A stretch of 64,000 bases of DNA from Opitutales bacterium (GCA_024697185.1 JAILGB010000007.1:1-64000), one strand, 5' to 3'; positions 43,601 through 53,082 are shown, counted from the stretch's first letter. Notes: generated from the sequence alone by a model not told the origin. Numbers and translations are program-made.

Positions 43601-44929
43601 GTTGTTCTCAACAAGACCGGTTCTGTTCAGATCCTCGACAAAGACGGCAAACCGATCGAAGAATATCCGCTTGCAATCGGCACGATTATAAACGTCCTTG
43701 ACGGCGGCAAGATCGAAAAGGGCCAATTGCTCGCAAAATGGGACCCGGATCTGATTCCGATTTTGTCCGCTCACGAAGGACGTGTCCGCTTTAAGGATAT
43801 CACACCGGGCATTACCGTCCATGCCGAGCGCAACGATACGACCGGCGACCTTTCGATTGTGGTTATCGACCACCCGGAAGACGTCAATCCGGAAATCGAG
43901 ATTCTTGACAAAAAAGGCAAGGTTCTTGAAGTTTATCCGATTCCGGTCGGCGCTCAATTGAAGGTTTTGGAAGATGCGGTGATCAAGGCGGGCGCTGTGA
44001 TCGCGACGACTCCGCGTGCAGCGGCAAAGTCGCAGGACATTACCGGCGGTTTGCCGCGAGTCGCAGAGCTTTTTGAAGCGCGCAATCCCAAGGACGCCGG
44101 CATTATGGCGCGGGTCTCGGGTCGTGTTTCGCTCAAGACAAATCGTGGCAAAAAACAGGTGGTCATCACTCCGGAAGGCGACAAGCCGGTCACGCATGTC
44201 ATCCCCAACACCAAACACATCACAGTCTCCGACGGCGATTTTGTCGAAAAAGGAACACTCGTGACAGAAGGCGCGCCCAATCCGCGCGAAATCCTCGAAA
44301 TCCTCGGTCGCGAAGGCGTTCAAGATTTCTTGGTGCGCGAGATTTTGAGCGTCTATCGTCGCCAAGGTGTGACGATCAACGACAAGCACATTGAAGTGAT
44401 CGTCGCTCGTATGCTCCGAAAGGTGCGCATCACCGATCCCGGTGACACGACCTTCCTCCAAGATGAAAAAGTCGATGTCTCCCGTCTTGTGGAGGTCAAC
44501 AAGGAAACGGAGGAGCAGGGCGGTGACCCGGCAAAATCCGAACCTATTCTCTTGGGCATCACAAAGGCGTCGCTCGAAACCGAGTCCTTTATCGCGGCGG
44601 CATCCTTCCAGGAAACTCCGCGCGTGCTCACGGAAGCGGCGACATTCGGCAAAAAAGACGTTCTCAAGGGCTTCAAGGAAAATGTCATTATGGGACACCG
44701 CATCCCCGCCGGAACAGGTCTCCCCGCTTATCAAAATCTGACACTCGTCTATGGCGAAAAAGACAAAGGCGCACAAGAAATGGCCAGTGTCATGGATTCA
44801 GACCTGAGCGAGGAAGATCGTGAGTATATCAAAAATGAGGAAGATGTAGCTGTCGTCAATGATCGCGGCGAATTGCTGGATAATGATGAAGGCATTGGCA
44901 TGTCTGTTGATGGCAATGATGAAGAATAA
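40697..44929 (+). CDS. rpoC: DNA-directed RNA polymerase beta' subunit
   Basis: A 1410-residue catalytic subunit. The N-terminal zinc ribbon uses Cys57, Cys59, Cys72 and Cys75. The absolutely conserved NADFDGDQM with the three Mg-binding Asp is at 447-455. The bridge-helix/trigger-loop region includes [19 protein letters not shown]-type sequence ([20 protein letters not shown], near residue 910). A hydrophilic insertion with [16 protein letters not shown] lies in the secondary-channel region. The C-terminus is acidic. It ends the operon before a strong terminator. Confidence 0.98.
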   Translation: MTSEDYVSVNIASPETIRSWSYGEVKNAETINYRSQKPEEGGLFCQKIFGPVKDFECACGRYKHSKNRGTICEKCGVEVTVSSERRRRMGHIELAVPVAHIWFLKSQPSCLSLLLDMTPNQLESVIYYEKYLVTDAGTSNLEERQLLTSDEYEQAVQDYGSDGFVAERGAKALHDILEKLDLNQELKRLRDKIVQTKSYQNRQKLTRRLRVIQGFIKSGNRPEWMILTVLPVIPPDLRPLVPLDGGRFAASDLNELYRRVINRNKRLKDLLDKKTPLVIIDNEKRMLQEAVDALFDNGRHGRPVAGPNGRPLKSLADGLKGKQGRFRQNLLGKRVDYSGRSVIAVGPDLKLNQCGLPKEMALKLFEPFIIRRLMKPPYNVATIRAGKKAIERRTPDVWDVLDEVTKGHPVMLNRAPTLHRVSIQAFEPKLIEGKAMRLHPLACTAFNADFDGDQMAVHVPLSTEAEMECKLLMLSTNNLFSPSSGKPLITPSQDVILGAYYLTYQPTKAPEELGVAVPLMGTKEEVLLAEADGSLHLHSWIDFVNPDYNKKTLWGNEKAKIIRTTVGRVIFNQIWPEGMGFVNVPVKKGEIGKLIAHTYDLVGKPGVPAVVDALKNMGYRMATRAGISMSVNDMIPPPNKEEVIKQASVEAKKCDEDFHKGVITDAERYNTVVNIWTRATKEIADKAFDTLKESAKPAKTEQKPEDPRNDGRWILNPVWVMMDSGARGNRDQVRQLCGARGLMAKPDGAIIERPILSSFRDGLSIGEYFISSHGARKGLSDTALKTADAGYMTRKLCDVAMDVIVTVDDDGNRDGIWKEAIEEEGFEIPLHERIYGRCSSDDVVNPATKEIIVKSGEMITNEMAKKIEEAGIKRVKIMSPLTHMNVNAIPALAYGLDPSTNKLVKRGASVGIIAAQSIGEPGTQLTMRTFHVGGVASKTVSIPEIRPDISGVVQYKNLRFVPIDDSKVVVLNKTGSVQILDKDGKPIEEYPLAIGTIINVLDGGKIEKGQLLAKWDPDLIPILSAHEGRVRFKDITPGITVHAERNDTTGDLSIVVIDHPEDVNPEIEILDKKGKVLEVYPIPVGAQLKVLEDAVIKAGAVIATTPRAAAKSQDITGGLPRVAELFEARNPKDAGIMARVSGRVSLKTNRGKKQVVITPEGDKPVTHVIPNTKHITVSDGDFVEKGTLVTEGAPNPREILEILGREGVQDFLVREILSVYRRQGVTINDKHIEVIVARMLRKVRITDPGDTTFLQDEKVDVSRLVEVNKETEEQGGDPAKSEPILLGITKASLETESFIAAASFQETPRVLTEAATFGKKDVLKGFKENVIMGHRIPAGTGLPAYQNLTLVYGEKDKGAQEMASVMDSDLSEEDREYIKNEEDVAVVNDRGELLDNDEGIGMSVDGNDEE

Positions 44930-44950
44930 TTGAATTCTTCTTTAAAAATA

Positions 44951-44983
44951 AAAGGCTTCGCGGGAACGCGAGGCCTTTTTTAT
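44951..44983 (+). terminator. Terminator after rpoC with the motif as its apex
   Basis: AAAGGCTTCGCG (44,951-44,962) pairs with CGCGAGGCCTTT (44,967-44,978) through one G-U pair; the loop GGAA is a GNRA tetraloop. A single GCGGGAACGC forms the top of the stem, and T-rich sequence follows (44,976-44,981). Confidence 0.9.
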
Positions 44984-45075
44984 TTTTTGACGATGCTGTT
45001 TTTCCAATTGAAAAAAAATCTGTCCGTCCCATGAAAAAAATACGGGAGCACGATTTGCGGGAACGTTCTTTTATC

Positions 45076-45104
45076 TTGCTCGTTTTTTCAAAATGCGCGA
45101 TAAT
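45076..45104 (+). promoter_or_regulatory. Promoter of the carboxyltransferase gene
   Basis: TTGCTC (45,076-45,081), 17 bp, GATAAT (45,099-45,104); the ATG is at 45,160. Confidence 0.5.
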
Positions 45105-45159
45105 AAAAGGACTAAATTTAAGGTTTTTCTTTAATTTTTTACGTTGATTTTTTGTATTT

Positions 45160-46638
45160 ATGGAACCAGTAAAATTCAATAGCACCGTCCTTCGTGACGC
45201 ACACCAATCTCTTGCGGCAACGCGTATGAGCACAGCCCAAATGCTGCCGATTCTCGAAAAACTTGACGCGGTCGGCTACAACCGTCTCGAAACTTGGGGC
45301 GGCGCTTCGATTGACGCAGGTCTTCGCTTTTTAAAGGAGTTCCCGTTTGACCGTCTGGACGCTTTGCGCGCCAAGACAAAAACAAAGCATATGATGCTGA
45401 TGCGCGGACAAAATATTGTCGCGTACAATCAGTCTCCGGACGATGTCGTCTCCACCTTCTCCAAGCTTTGCGTCAAGCACGGTATGAATACGATCCGTAT
45501 TTTTGACGCGCTCAATGATCCGCGCAACATGAAGACGGCGATTGAGGCGACCAAGGCTGCCGGCGGCGAGGCGCAAGGCACGATCTGCTACACCAACAGC
45601 CCGGTTCATACGGTCGAAAAATTCATCCAGCTGGGCTGCACGCTTGCCGACATGGGCGTGGACAGCATCTGCCTCAAGGATATGGCGGGACTCGTCGCTC
45701 CCAAGGCTGCCTATGACATCATCAAGGGACTCAAGGACAATGTCAAAGTCCCCATCTATTTTCACACTCACGAGACGACCGGTCTCGGCGCGTCGTCGTA
45801 TCTCGCGGCGATCGAAGCGGGTGTCGATGCGATTGATGTCGCGATCAAGCCTTTCTCCGACGGCACGGCGCACCCGGACCACACGCGTATGCTCGCTCTC
45901 CTCAAAGGCAATCCGCGCTGCCCGCAATATGATCAAAAATTGATCAATGAGATTTCCGCTTACCTGAAAGGCGTTTACGAAGAGCTCTCGGCGTTCGAAA
46001 GCCACAAAAACGAAATCGTCAACATTGACGCACTTCGTTATGAGGTCCCCGGCGGCATGCTCTCAAATTTCCGCAACCAGCTCAAGGAACTCAAGATGGA
46101 AGACAAGTTCGAAGAGGTTTGCGCGGAGATTCCGTATATTCGCGAAAAGCTCGGCTGGATTCCGCTCGTGACGCCGACTTCCCAGATCGTCGGCACGCAG
46201 GCGGCGATGAACGTCAAGTTCGGTCGTTGGAAACAGTTTATCCCGGGTGCAATGGACATCGCGCTCGGCTATTTCGGACAGACGCCGGCTCCGGTCGATC
46301 CCGAAATCCAGGCTTTGGCGGCAAAGAATTCCAAAAAGGATCCGATCACTTGCCGTCCCGCCGATCTGCTCAAGCCGCGCATGGCGGAGCTCAAAAAAGA
46401 GCTCAAGGAAAATGCGATGCCCGACAACGACGAGAACGCGGTGATTTACGCGATGTTCCCGCAGCAGCTCAAGGAATTTTATTTCCCGCCCAAGGCTGCA
46501 AAGCCGGCTCCCGCACCTGTCGCCGCTCCGGCTCCCGCGCCGATTTCTGTCGCGGCCAACGTTTCGGGCTCGGTTGTCAATCTCAAGATGACCGTCAACG
46601 GTGTCGCCCATACGGTCAAGGTTGAGGAAATCGCCTAA
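45160..46638 (+). CDS. Pyruvate/oxaloacetate carboxyltransferase (OadA/PycB type) lacking the biotinyl domain
   Basis: A 492-residue TIM-barrel carboxyltransferase. RDAHQSLAATRM (12-23) binds the metal, ICLKDMAGL holds the Lys that is carbamylated in the family, and FHTHETTG gives metal His residues. A C-terminal conserved domain follows to about 440, then a Pro/Ala linker (about 448-467) and a short beta-strand piece ending TVNGVAHTVKVEEIA. In OadA and PycB that linker leads into a biotinyl domain with a Met-Lys-Met site; here the chain ends first. The carrier must be a separate protein, as in some split decarboxylases. It decarboxylates oxaloacetate or carboxylates pyruvate; direction is not readable. 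Confidence 0.88.
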   Translation: MEPVKFNSTVLRDAHQSLAATRMSTAQMLPILEKLDAVGYNRLETWGGASIDAGLRFLKEFPFDRLDALRAKTKTKHMMLMRGQNIVAYNQSPDDVVSTFSKLCVKHGMNTIRIFDALNDPRNMKTAIEATKAAGGEAQGTICYTNSPVHTVEKFIQLGCTLADMGVDSICLKDMAGLVAPKAAYDIIKGLKDNVKVPIYFHTHETTGLGASSYLAAIEAGVDAIDVAIKPFSDGTAHPDHTRMLALLKGNPRCPQYDQKLINEISAYLKGVYEELSAFESHKNEIVNIDALRYEVPGGMLSNFRNQLKELKMEDKFEEVCAEIPYIREKLGWIPLVTPTSQIVGTQAAMNVKFGRWKQFIPGAMDIALGYFGQTPAPVDPEIQALAAKNSKKDPITCRPADLLKPRMAELKKELKENAMPDNDENAVIYAMFPQQLKEFYFPPKAAKPAPAPVAAPAPAPISVAANVSGSVVNLKMTVNGVAHTVKVEEIA

Positions 46639-46660
46639 GGAAGTTTTTCCAAGAACGAAA

Positions 46661-46697
46661 AAATCCGTTCCCGTCAATTTGCGGGAACGGATTTTTG
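46661..46697 (+). terminator. Terminator after the carboxyltransferase, 13-bp motif-pair stem
   Basis: AAATCCGTTCCCG (46,661-46,673) and CGGGAACGGATTT (46,682-46,694) with an 8-base loop; the right arm runs into T-rich sequence. Confidence 0.92.
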
Positions 46698-46784
46698 TGT
46701 AATGATTTTGCTTGGTTAAATTGTGAAATTCTTATTTTTTGCGGGAACGTCTTTTTGATTTTTTCGGATTTTTGATAAAAAGAT

Positions 46785-46813
46785 TTGAAAACGCCCGCGT
46801 TCCCGAATAAAAT
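46785..46813 (+). promoter_or_regulatory. Promoter of the sugar transporter; spacer contains the genome motif
   Basis: TTGAAA (46,785-46,790), 17 bp, TAAAAT (46,808-46,813). The spacer includes GCGTTCCCG, a full motif copy, between the two boxes. Confidence 0.55.
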
Positions 46814-46858
46814 TTTAGGAGTTGTCAAAAACAATTTAACCCTCAATATAAATCAATT

Positions 46859-48670
46859 ATGTCAGTATCTACTTATAACAAGTTTCTTCTATTTGTAGCA
46901 GGACTTGGTGGATTGCTTTACGGTATCGATGTCGGTGTTATCGCCGGCGCGCTGCCTTATCTTCAGGCGACGACAAACTACACGCCAGCCCAGCTTTCCA
47001 CGGTTGTCGCGGCAGTTTTGCTCGGTTCGGTGCTTTCCTCGCTTTTTGCGGGAACGCTTTCCGATCTTTTCGGGCGCAAGACCGTTATGCTTCTTGCCGG
47101 TATCTGCTTCGTGCTTTCCGTCCCCGTGATCTGTCTTCCGACGGAGTCGTTCTCGATGCTCGTTGTCGGACGTGTTCTCCAGGGTGCCGCCGCCGGTCTT
47201 ATCGGTGTTGTCGTGCCGCTTTATCTTGCAGAATGTCTTACGCCTGACAAGCGCGGCTTCGGCACGGGTATGTTCCAGTTCATGCTTACGATCGGCCTCG
47301 TTTTCGCGGCTCTCGCAGGTCTTGTCTGCGCCAGTTATGTCGGCGATGTGACATCTGCAGAATACGCGACGATTGCAGAAAAAGCCTCGGCGATTTTTGC
47401 CGCCAAAAACATTGCATGGCGTCTCATTTTCTGGATTTGCGCGATCCCCGGTGTGATTTTCACTATCGGTGCGCTGTTCATCTCCGAGTCTGCCCGCTGG
47501 CTTCTCAAACAGGGCAAGGCTGATCGCGCTCTCAAGGCGCTCGAGCGTTCCCGCGGATTGGAACAAGCCAAAATCGAACTTGCCGAAATGGGCGTGGAAG
47601 AACCGGCTGCCGACGCTCCCAAGGGAGAGGCCGACAAACCGAAAGATTCTCTTTTCAAGAAAAAATACATCGTTCCCTTCCTCCTCGCGGTTGTTATTCT
47701 CGCCTGCAACCAGGCGACGGGCGTGAACTCTGTTCTCGCCTACATCGTTGACGTTCTCGCGCAAGCGGGTCTCGAAGGTTCGCTCGCCAACCAGGGCGAC
47801 CTCGTCGTCAAGATTCTCAACATGGTCATGACGATTTTCGCCATGATTTTGGTTGACCGCAAGGGACGCAAATTCCTCCTCACGCTCGGCACCTCGGGTA
47901 TCATCATCGGTCTTATCGGTGTTGCGACGCTTTTCTTCAACTCCGAGCGCAAGATGGTCAACTGCACAGACAAAGTTCCTGTGATCCCGGTATCGCTCGT
48001 GGAGACGAAGATGGACGACAAGCTCGGCATCCCGGTCGTGGACGAAGCCGGCAACGAGATCAAGGAAACTGTTGTCTATGACGCGAATATCGCGTTCCCG
48101 TCAAAGGATCTCGGCCACATCTCCGGCATCGAAGGCGTGAAGGACTATCAAGTCAAAATCGTTTATACGCAGGGCGAACAGCAGACGATCAAGACCATTA
48201 TCGCCAAGGAGGACACAGCTCTTGACGATGTGATGCTCAAGATCAAGCAGGCCAAGGATGACGACGGTGCGGCTCTTCCGTTCGAGATCAATTCGATTGA
48301 AGTCGGTCCCTTGCCGAGCGAACTCAACGGCTGGCTCGTCGTCTTCTTCTTCGCGATCTTCATTGCGTCGTTTGCGGTCGGACCGGGCGTTTGCGTCTGG
48401 CTGGCACTTTCGGAGCTGATGCCGACGCGTATCCGTGCGACAGGTATGTCGATCGCGCTCTTGATCAACCAGGGCGTTTCGACGGTCATCGCGGGAACGT
48501 TCCTCCCTGTTGTCGGCAACTACGGTTATTCGACAATCTTCTTCTTCTGCGCGGGCTGCACGGTCATCTACTGGATTACCGCCGTCTTCTTCCTGCCGGA
48601 GACCAAGGGCAAACGTCTCGAACAGATCGAAGCCTACTTCGAAGGCGACAAGAACGCACTTAAAGACTAA
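46859..48670 (+). CDS. MFS sugar-porter family transporter with a large outer-loop insertion
   Basis: The 603-residue protein has 12 membrane helices of the sugar-porter family. LGGLLYGIDVGVIAGALPYL is at the start, DLFGRKTVML after helix 2, GRVLQGAAAGLIGVVVPLYLAE in helix 4, DRKGRK after helix 8, and PETKGKRLEQIE at the end. It would import a hexose or pentose with a proton. Typical members have about 460-480 residues. Here about 128 residues (361-489) of soluble, mixed alpha/beta sequence sit between helices 9 and 10, on the outer side. A smaller insertion (about 160-188) follows helix 5. Substrate unknown. Confidence 0.9.
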   Translation: MSVSTYNKFLLFVAGLGGLLYGIDVGVIAGALPYLQATTNYTPAQLSTVVAAVLLGSVLSSLFAGTLSDLFGRKTVMLLAGICFVLSVPVICLPTESFSMLVVGRVLQGAAAGLIGVVVPLYLAECLTPDKRGFGTGMFQFMLTIGLVFAALAGLVCASYVGDVTSAEYATIAEKASAIFAAKNIAWRLIFWICAIPGVIFTIGALFISESARWLLKQGKADRALKALERSRGLEQAKIELAEMGVEEPAADAPKGEADKPKDSLFKKKYIVPFLLAVVILACNQATGVNSVLAYIVDVLAQAGLEGSLANQGDLVVKILNMVMTIFAMILVDRKGRKFLLTLGTSGIIIGLIGVATLFFNSERKMVNCTDKVPVIPVSLVETKMDDKLGIPVVDEAGNEIKETVVYDANIAFPSKDLGHISGIEGVKDYQVKIVYTQGEQQTIKTIIAKEDTALDDVMLKIKQAKDDDGAALPFEINSIEVGPLPSELNGWLVVFFFAIFIASFAVGPGVCVWLALSELMPTRIRATGMSIALLINQGVSTVIAGTFLPVVGNYGYSTIFFFCAGCTVIYWITAVFFLPETKGKRLEQIEAYFEGDKNALKD

Positions 48671-48688
48671 GCGTTCTTCCCAAAAAAC

Positions 48689-48723
48689 AAATCGCGTTCC
48701 CACCAAAGGAGCGCGATTTTTTT
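48689..48723 (+). terminator. Terminator after the sugar transporter
   Basis: AAATCGCGTTCC (48,689-48,700) pairs with GGAGCGCGATTT (48,708-48,719) through one G-U pair, 7-base loop, then a T-run to 48,723. Only a half motif (GCGTTCC) is present. Confidence 0.88.
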
Positions 48724-48751
48724 ATTTCTGCGGGAACAAAATTTTTAAGTT

Positions 48752-48781
48752 TTGAAAAGGCAAAATCGCTTTTGATAGAAT
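48752..48781 (+). promoter_or_regulatory. Promoter very close to the sulfatase-like gene start
   Basis: TTGAAA (48,752-48,757), 18 bp, TAGAAT (48,776-48,781). The ATG is at 48,790, so the leader would be only 1-3 nt and the mRNA nearly leaderless. Confidence 0.5.
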
Positions 48782-48789
48782 AATCTCAA

Positions 48790-50793
48790 ATGAAAAGTTT
48801 TGAAAAAAGCGCTCACCCTCAAAATTTCGCCCGGACTTCGGCAATTTTTTTGTCTTTGTGGGCGCTTTCATTTTTAAGCTTTTTTGCGATTTCGATTTTG
48901 GGACGTCTGGTGCTCTGGATTTTTGCCGCGGGAACGGATTTCGCGTTTGAGGATTCGCTTGCCGCCTGGACGATGGCATCCCGCTACGATTTTATGGTCG
49001 CGGCGTATTTGTCGATGCCGCTGTTGCTTTTGATGATTTTTGCATGGTTTTTGCCAAAATCCCGTTCCCGTCTCATTGTCGCGGGAACGGCGATTTCTGC
49101 GGTTTTGACGGCGATTTTGTCGATTTGTTTCATTTTTGATTTCGGATTTTTTTGCGAATATCAGGACCAGTTCAACGTCTGGGTTTTGGGTTTGGTGCAC
49201 GATGATCGCAACGCGATTGTCAGGACGATTGCAAACGATTACCATTGGGGACGCTACCTCTTCGCTCTCGTCGTGGCGCTAACGTTTTTCCCGATTTTTG
49301 TTTTTCCGGGGCTTGCAAAAAAAATTATCAGGAAGGCGAGCCGTTCCCGTCTTTCAAAGTGGGCGGCGACGGCGGCGATTGTTTTTCTCGTTTTCTTTAA
49401 TGTCGTCATTTTGCGCGGTCGTCTGTCGGGCAGACCGTTGGGGATTCGTGATGCCGCCGTTTGCACGGACATGGTCAAAAACCGTCTGATCTTGAATCCG
49501 ATGTTCGCGTTAAAACATGTGCTCATTGATGTTTGGAAAATCTCGGACGGCGCGGGAACGCCGGATTTCGTGCAGGATATAAACGCCCAGATGATTTTGG
49601 CTTACGGCGCGGGAACGCCCGGGCAGACGATTAGCGAACGGATTAGCCGAAAGAACGTTCCCGCGGTGCCGGCGGCGCTTTTCAAACAGCCCAAACAGAT
49701 TTTCCTGATTGTCCTCGAAAGCGGCGACCAGTGGCCCTTGCGCGAGGCCTATGCCGAACTGGGGCTTGCCGACGATTTGAAGTCGCTCGCGGCGACAGGT
49801 GCGAGTTCGGACAACTTTGTTTCCAACGCCGGCGGCACGATGCTTTCGCTCTCGTCGATTATTTCCGGCGTTCCCGATATCGGCGTGGCGCAAAACTACC
49901 GTCCCAACGGACAAAAAATGCTCCCGGTCGCGCTGGCGGGCATTTTCAAGCGCCTGGGCTACAAAACGCGATTTGCGTATGCCGGCTACGGTTTTTGGCA
50001 GCATGTCGAAAAATACGTGCGCGATCAGGGCTTCGACGAAGCGGTTTTCGGCAGCGACATTTCGGACTGCCCCGAAAAATTCAAAGGCGAATGGGGCGTT
50101 CCCGACGGATATTTGTTCGATTATTTGGAAAAACTGGCAAAAGCCGACGGCGACACTCCGACCTTTACGCTGGTGATGACGGCGTCCAATCATCCGCCGT
50201 ATTCCCTGACGGAGGAAGTTCCCGGCTACAAGGATTTTTCGCTCCCGCAAAGTTTTGAAAAAATCTACGACCGCAAGGCTCCGCTTCGCGTTTACGCCCA
50301 TCAGCGCTACGGCAATCATGCGGCGGTGAATTTTGTAAAAAATATTCAAAAAACCGTTCCCGATTCTTTGTTCGCGATAACGGGCGACCATTTTTCGCGG
50401 CGCTTTTTAAACGCGCGTCCCGATTTCCGCGACGGCAAACAGGTGCCGTTTGTCCTCTGTGGCGCGAACGTTCCCGCGGGAACGCGTTTGCCGTTCGGGA
50501 CTCACAAGGACATCGTTCCGACGCTTTTGTCCTGTTGCGCTCCGCAAGATTTTGAATATCCGAGTTTCGGCTGCAGTCTCTTTTCTCCGGCGGCGCAAGC
50601 CCGACGCGGCACAATCGCCTGCGGGACTGTTTTGCACGCCGGCGGCGGTTTTGCTGTCGGCAACGAAAAAAGTTTTTATGGCGTTCCCGTCACGGCGCAA
50701 GAGGCGGCGGAGATAACGCGGATCGCAGACGCGCATCGCGCCGTCGAATGGTATTATTTTGAAAAAGGCGAAACGCTGCCGCCCGCAAAATGA
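48790..50793 (+). CDS. LTA-synthase-like membrane sulfatase-fold phosphotransferase
   Basis: The 667-residue protein has five N-terminal membrane helices (about 20-42, 68-88, 98-120, 158-175, 190-208). A large extracytoplasmic alkaline-phosphatase-fold domain starts near 300. Metal/catalytic motifs: IVLESGDQW with Glu310, the GGTMLSL nucleophile Thr350, and the late ITGDHFSR. Relatives move phosphoglycerol or phosphoethanolamine onto lipoteichoic acid, glucans or lipid A. With no teichoic acid expected here, decoration of an outer-surface glycan is likelier. It opens the polysaccharide region. Motif copies are frequent. Confidence 0.88.
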   Translation: MKSFEKSAHPQNFARTSAIFLSLWALSFLSFFAISILGRLVLWIFAAGTDFAFEDSLAAWTMASRYDFMVAAYLSMPLLLLMIFAWFLPKSRSRLIVAGTAISAVLTAILSICFIFDFGFFCEYQDQFNVWVLGLVHDDRNAIVRTIANDYHWGRYLFALVVALTFFPIFVFPGLAKKIIRKASRSRLSKWAATAAIVFLVFFNVVILRGRLSGRPLGIRDAAVCTDMVKNRLILNPMFALKHVLIDVWKISDGAGTPDFVQDINAQMILAYGAGTPGQTISERISRKNVPAVPAALFKQPKQIFLIVLESGDQWPLREAYAELGLADDLKSLAATGASSDNFVSNAGGTMLSLSSIISGVPDIGVAQNYRPNGQKMLPVALAGIFKRLGYKTRFAYAGYGFWQHVEKYVRDQGFDEAVFGSDISDCPEKFKGEWGVPDGYLFDYLEKLAKADGDTPTFTLVMTASNHPPYSLTEEVPGYKDFSLPQSFEKIYDRKAPLRVYAHQRYGNHAAVNFVKNIQKTVPDSLFAITGDHFSRRFLNARPDFRDGKQVPFVLCGANVPAGTRLPFGTHKDIVPTLLSCCAPQDFEYPSFGCSLFSPAAQARRGTIACGTVLHAGGGFAVGNEKSFYGVPVTAQEAAEITRIADAHRAVEWYYFEKGETLPPAK

Positions 50794-50871
50794 CCGTCGG
50801 CGTTCCCGCGATTTTTTGCGACAAACGGCGTTCCCGTGGCGTGCCCCGCAGGTGCTTTTTACTTGCTCGGG

Positions 50872-53082
50872 ATGCGCAAATTGTTTAGTCTTAAAAAGGT
50901 GCTCGGCGATAGTAAAATCAAGTCAAACGACGGCAATTTTGAACCCCAAAAACGATGGACGTTCGCTCCCGCTTTTTCGGATTCGGATGATGCCAAAACT
51001 TTTGAGACCGCAAAAATCGTCGCGTTGATTTCCAATGGGCGGGAACGCGTCGAGCGCGTGAAAATTTTTCGCGGGAACGAAACGATTGATGCCGTTAAAA
51101 AAACGTTCCCGCGCGCCAATTTCTTACAGCGGCATTTTTCTGACAAAAATATCGGGACCAAGGCGCAACGTGCGTTTCGTGCGGCTCAAATCCTGCGGGA
51201 ACGCGGAGTCGGGACTCCGGAGCCGCTCGCGCTTTGTGAGACGCTCGATGCCGGCGGGAACGTTCTTGAGAGCCGGATTTTTACGCGCTTCGAGCCCGGT
51301 TTGACAAATTTCAGGGATGAAGTTTTCAGACTGTTTTCAGAAGAGCCCGACTGTGCGGCGCTGATGGGACTTTTTGAAGCCGTCGCAAAAGCCTGCCGCG
51401 CTTTTCACGATTGCGGCATTCTTCATCGGGACTTGGGCAATCAGAATATCGGCTTGAGGAAGGATGAGTCGGGCGCGTGGCAGGTGCTTTTTCTCGATCT
51501 CGACCGCGTGCGGATTTTTGATCCGGGCTCCGTGACGGATGCGCAGCGCGGCAGGGATATGGCACGAATCGATTTGCCGTCGGATCTTTTGCGGGCGTTT
51601 TATGTTCTGTATTTTGAACGCTATTCGCCGACCGGAGCTTTTTATGAGGCGGAGGCGCGGGAACGCCGGGCGTTCGAGCGGCATTCTCGCTGGCGTCCCT
51701 GGCGTCATCCGTTGCGCGAGTGGAAAATCCGTCGCGAGGAACGTCGCGCCGCAGCCCGGGCGACAGCCGCGGGAACGGCAAAAGCGATCCCGCTCGGCAA
51801 AGATCTGTGGATCTGGGATTCGCGCTCGGAGCAGGCGATCCCGGCGTATATGTCGCGGGAACGCCGCGGCTTCCGTTCCGCCGGCAATATTTTTAAAATT
51901 TTGAAAGCGTTTTTGCGTCACGGGAACGCGTTTTGGCGCGCCTATAAAAAATTGCCGCCGTTCCCGTGCGGAGAGCCGATCGATCATTTTGAGCGCACGC
52001 TCGGCATCAGTCTCGAAGCCGATCCGGCGACCTGGCAAAGCCAGTTGCACTGGCTTGGAGAGCTCGAAGGCGGGAACGCCAAAGTCTCCGTTTTGATCCG
52101 CGCCTATCATCACAAAGGCCGCGCGCATTGGGATTTTGTCGTTGCGGCGGCGCGGGAACTTTCCGCGCGCGGGAACGCTGTCGCACTGGCTTTGGTGCAA
52201 GATCGCGCGGCGGTTCTTCATCCCGAATCCTGGCGGGAAATGCTGATGACAGTGATCGCGGGAACGAAGGATTTCGCGGATTTTTACGAAGTCGGCCACG
52301 CGAGCAATCGCGGCAAATGGGGCATTTGGGATTTTGAAGACTACACGCAAAAACTTTTGCCGGCGGCGATCGAGGCAAAACGCGCGTTCCCGCAAATCCG
52401 CCTGACGGGGCCCGCCTGCATCGATTTTGACCTGCACACGCTCGCGGGAATTTTGGCGGACGTTCCCGCGGGAACGTTTGATGCGCTTTCGCAACATCTG
52501 TATGTCGATCGTCGCGGCGCCCCCGAAAATTTCCAAGGGAGATTCGACCTCGTCGGCAAAGCGGCGCTTCACAGCCTGTTCGCCAAAATTTTCGCGTTCC
52601 CGTCGCAAAAAATCATTGTTAGCGAATACAACTGGCCTTTGCTCGGAGCCGGCGTCTATGGCCCCGTCGATTCGCCGGTCGAGACTTTCGGTCCGTGGGA
52701 AACGCGTCCGGCGGCGCCGTGGGCGGACGAGCCGCCGCGGGTTTCGGAGACGGATGCGGCGCAGTTTTCCTTGCGCTACTGGCTGCTGGCGATGGCGAGC
52801 GGCTACGTCGAGCGCGTTTATTTTTGGCGGCTGCTGCATCGTGGCTTCGGTTTGGTCGATGACGCGGATCCGCAAAATCCCCGTCCGCGCGAAGGATTTT
52901 TTGCGTTTAAAAAACTCCTGTCGCTTTTGGCGGGAACGCGTTTTGAGCGGCGGATTTTTGACGTTCCCGCGGGAACGTGGGCGCTGGAATTTTCTCGCGG
53001 GAACGGCGGGCGTTTTTATCTGACGTGGACAAAAGACTCGTTCCCGCAAGTTGTGGAGCATTTATCGGATTTGAAAAAATGA
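50872..53082 (+). CDS. Fusion of an LPS-kinase-like domain with a glycoside-hydrolase-like domain
   Basis: A 736-residue protein. Residues about 45-240 are a WaaP/KdkA-type LPS kinase, with the catalytic loop HRDLGNQN at 185-192 and a DLD metal motif at 209-211. A basic linker follows (about 245-330), rich in motif-encoded Arg-Glu-Arg. Residues about 390-736 resemble a TIM-barrel glycoside hydrolase of the GH39/GH5 clan, with candidate nucleophile Glu585 in VSEYNW and a GHASNRGKWG segment before it. An upstream Met at 50,836 is possible; the one at 50,872 is preferred. The pairing suggests phosphorylation and trimming of the same surface glycan. The next gene overlaps by 4 nt. With 23 core motifs it is the densest gene seen. 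Confidence 0.82.
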   Translation: MRKLFSLKKVLGDSKIKSNDGNFEPQKRWTFAPAFSDSDDAKTFETAKIVALISNGRERVERVKIFRGNETIDAVKKTFPRANFLQRHFSDKNIGTKAQRAFRAAQILRERGVGTPEPLALCETLDAGGNVLESRIFTRFEPGLTNFRDEVFRLFSEEPDCAALMGLFEAVAKACRAFHDCGILHRDLGNQNIGLRKDESGAWQVLFLDLDRVRIFDPGSVTDAQRGRDMARIDLPSDLLRAFYVLYFERYSPTGAFYEAEARERRAFERHSRWRPWRHPLREWKIRREERRAAARATAAGTAKAIPLGKDLWIWDSRSEQAIPAYMSRERRGFRSAGNIFKILKAFLRHGNAFWRAYKKLPPFPCGEPIDHFERTLGISLEADPATWQSQLHWLGELEGGNAKVSVLIRAYHHKGRAHWDFVVAAARELSARGNAVALALVQDRAAVLHPESWREMLMTVIAGTKDFADFYEVGHASNRGKWGIWDFEDYTQKLLPAAIEAKRAFPQIRLTGPACIDFDLHTLAGILADVPAGTFDALSQHLYVDRRGAPENFQGRFDLVGKAALHSLFAKIFAFPSQKIIVSEYNWPLLGAGVYGPVDSPVETFGPWETRPAAPWADEPPRVSETDAAQFSLRYWLLAMASGYVERVYFWRLLHRGFGLVDDADPQNPRPREGFFAFKKLLSLLAGTRFERRIFDVPAGTWALEFSRGNGGRFYLTWTKDSFPQVVEHLSDLKK

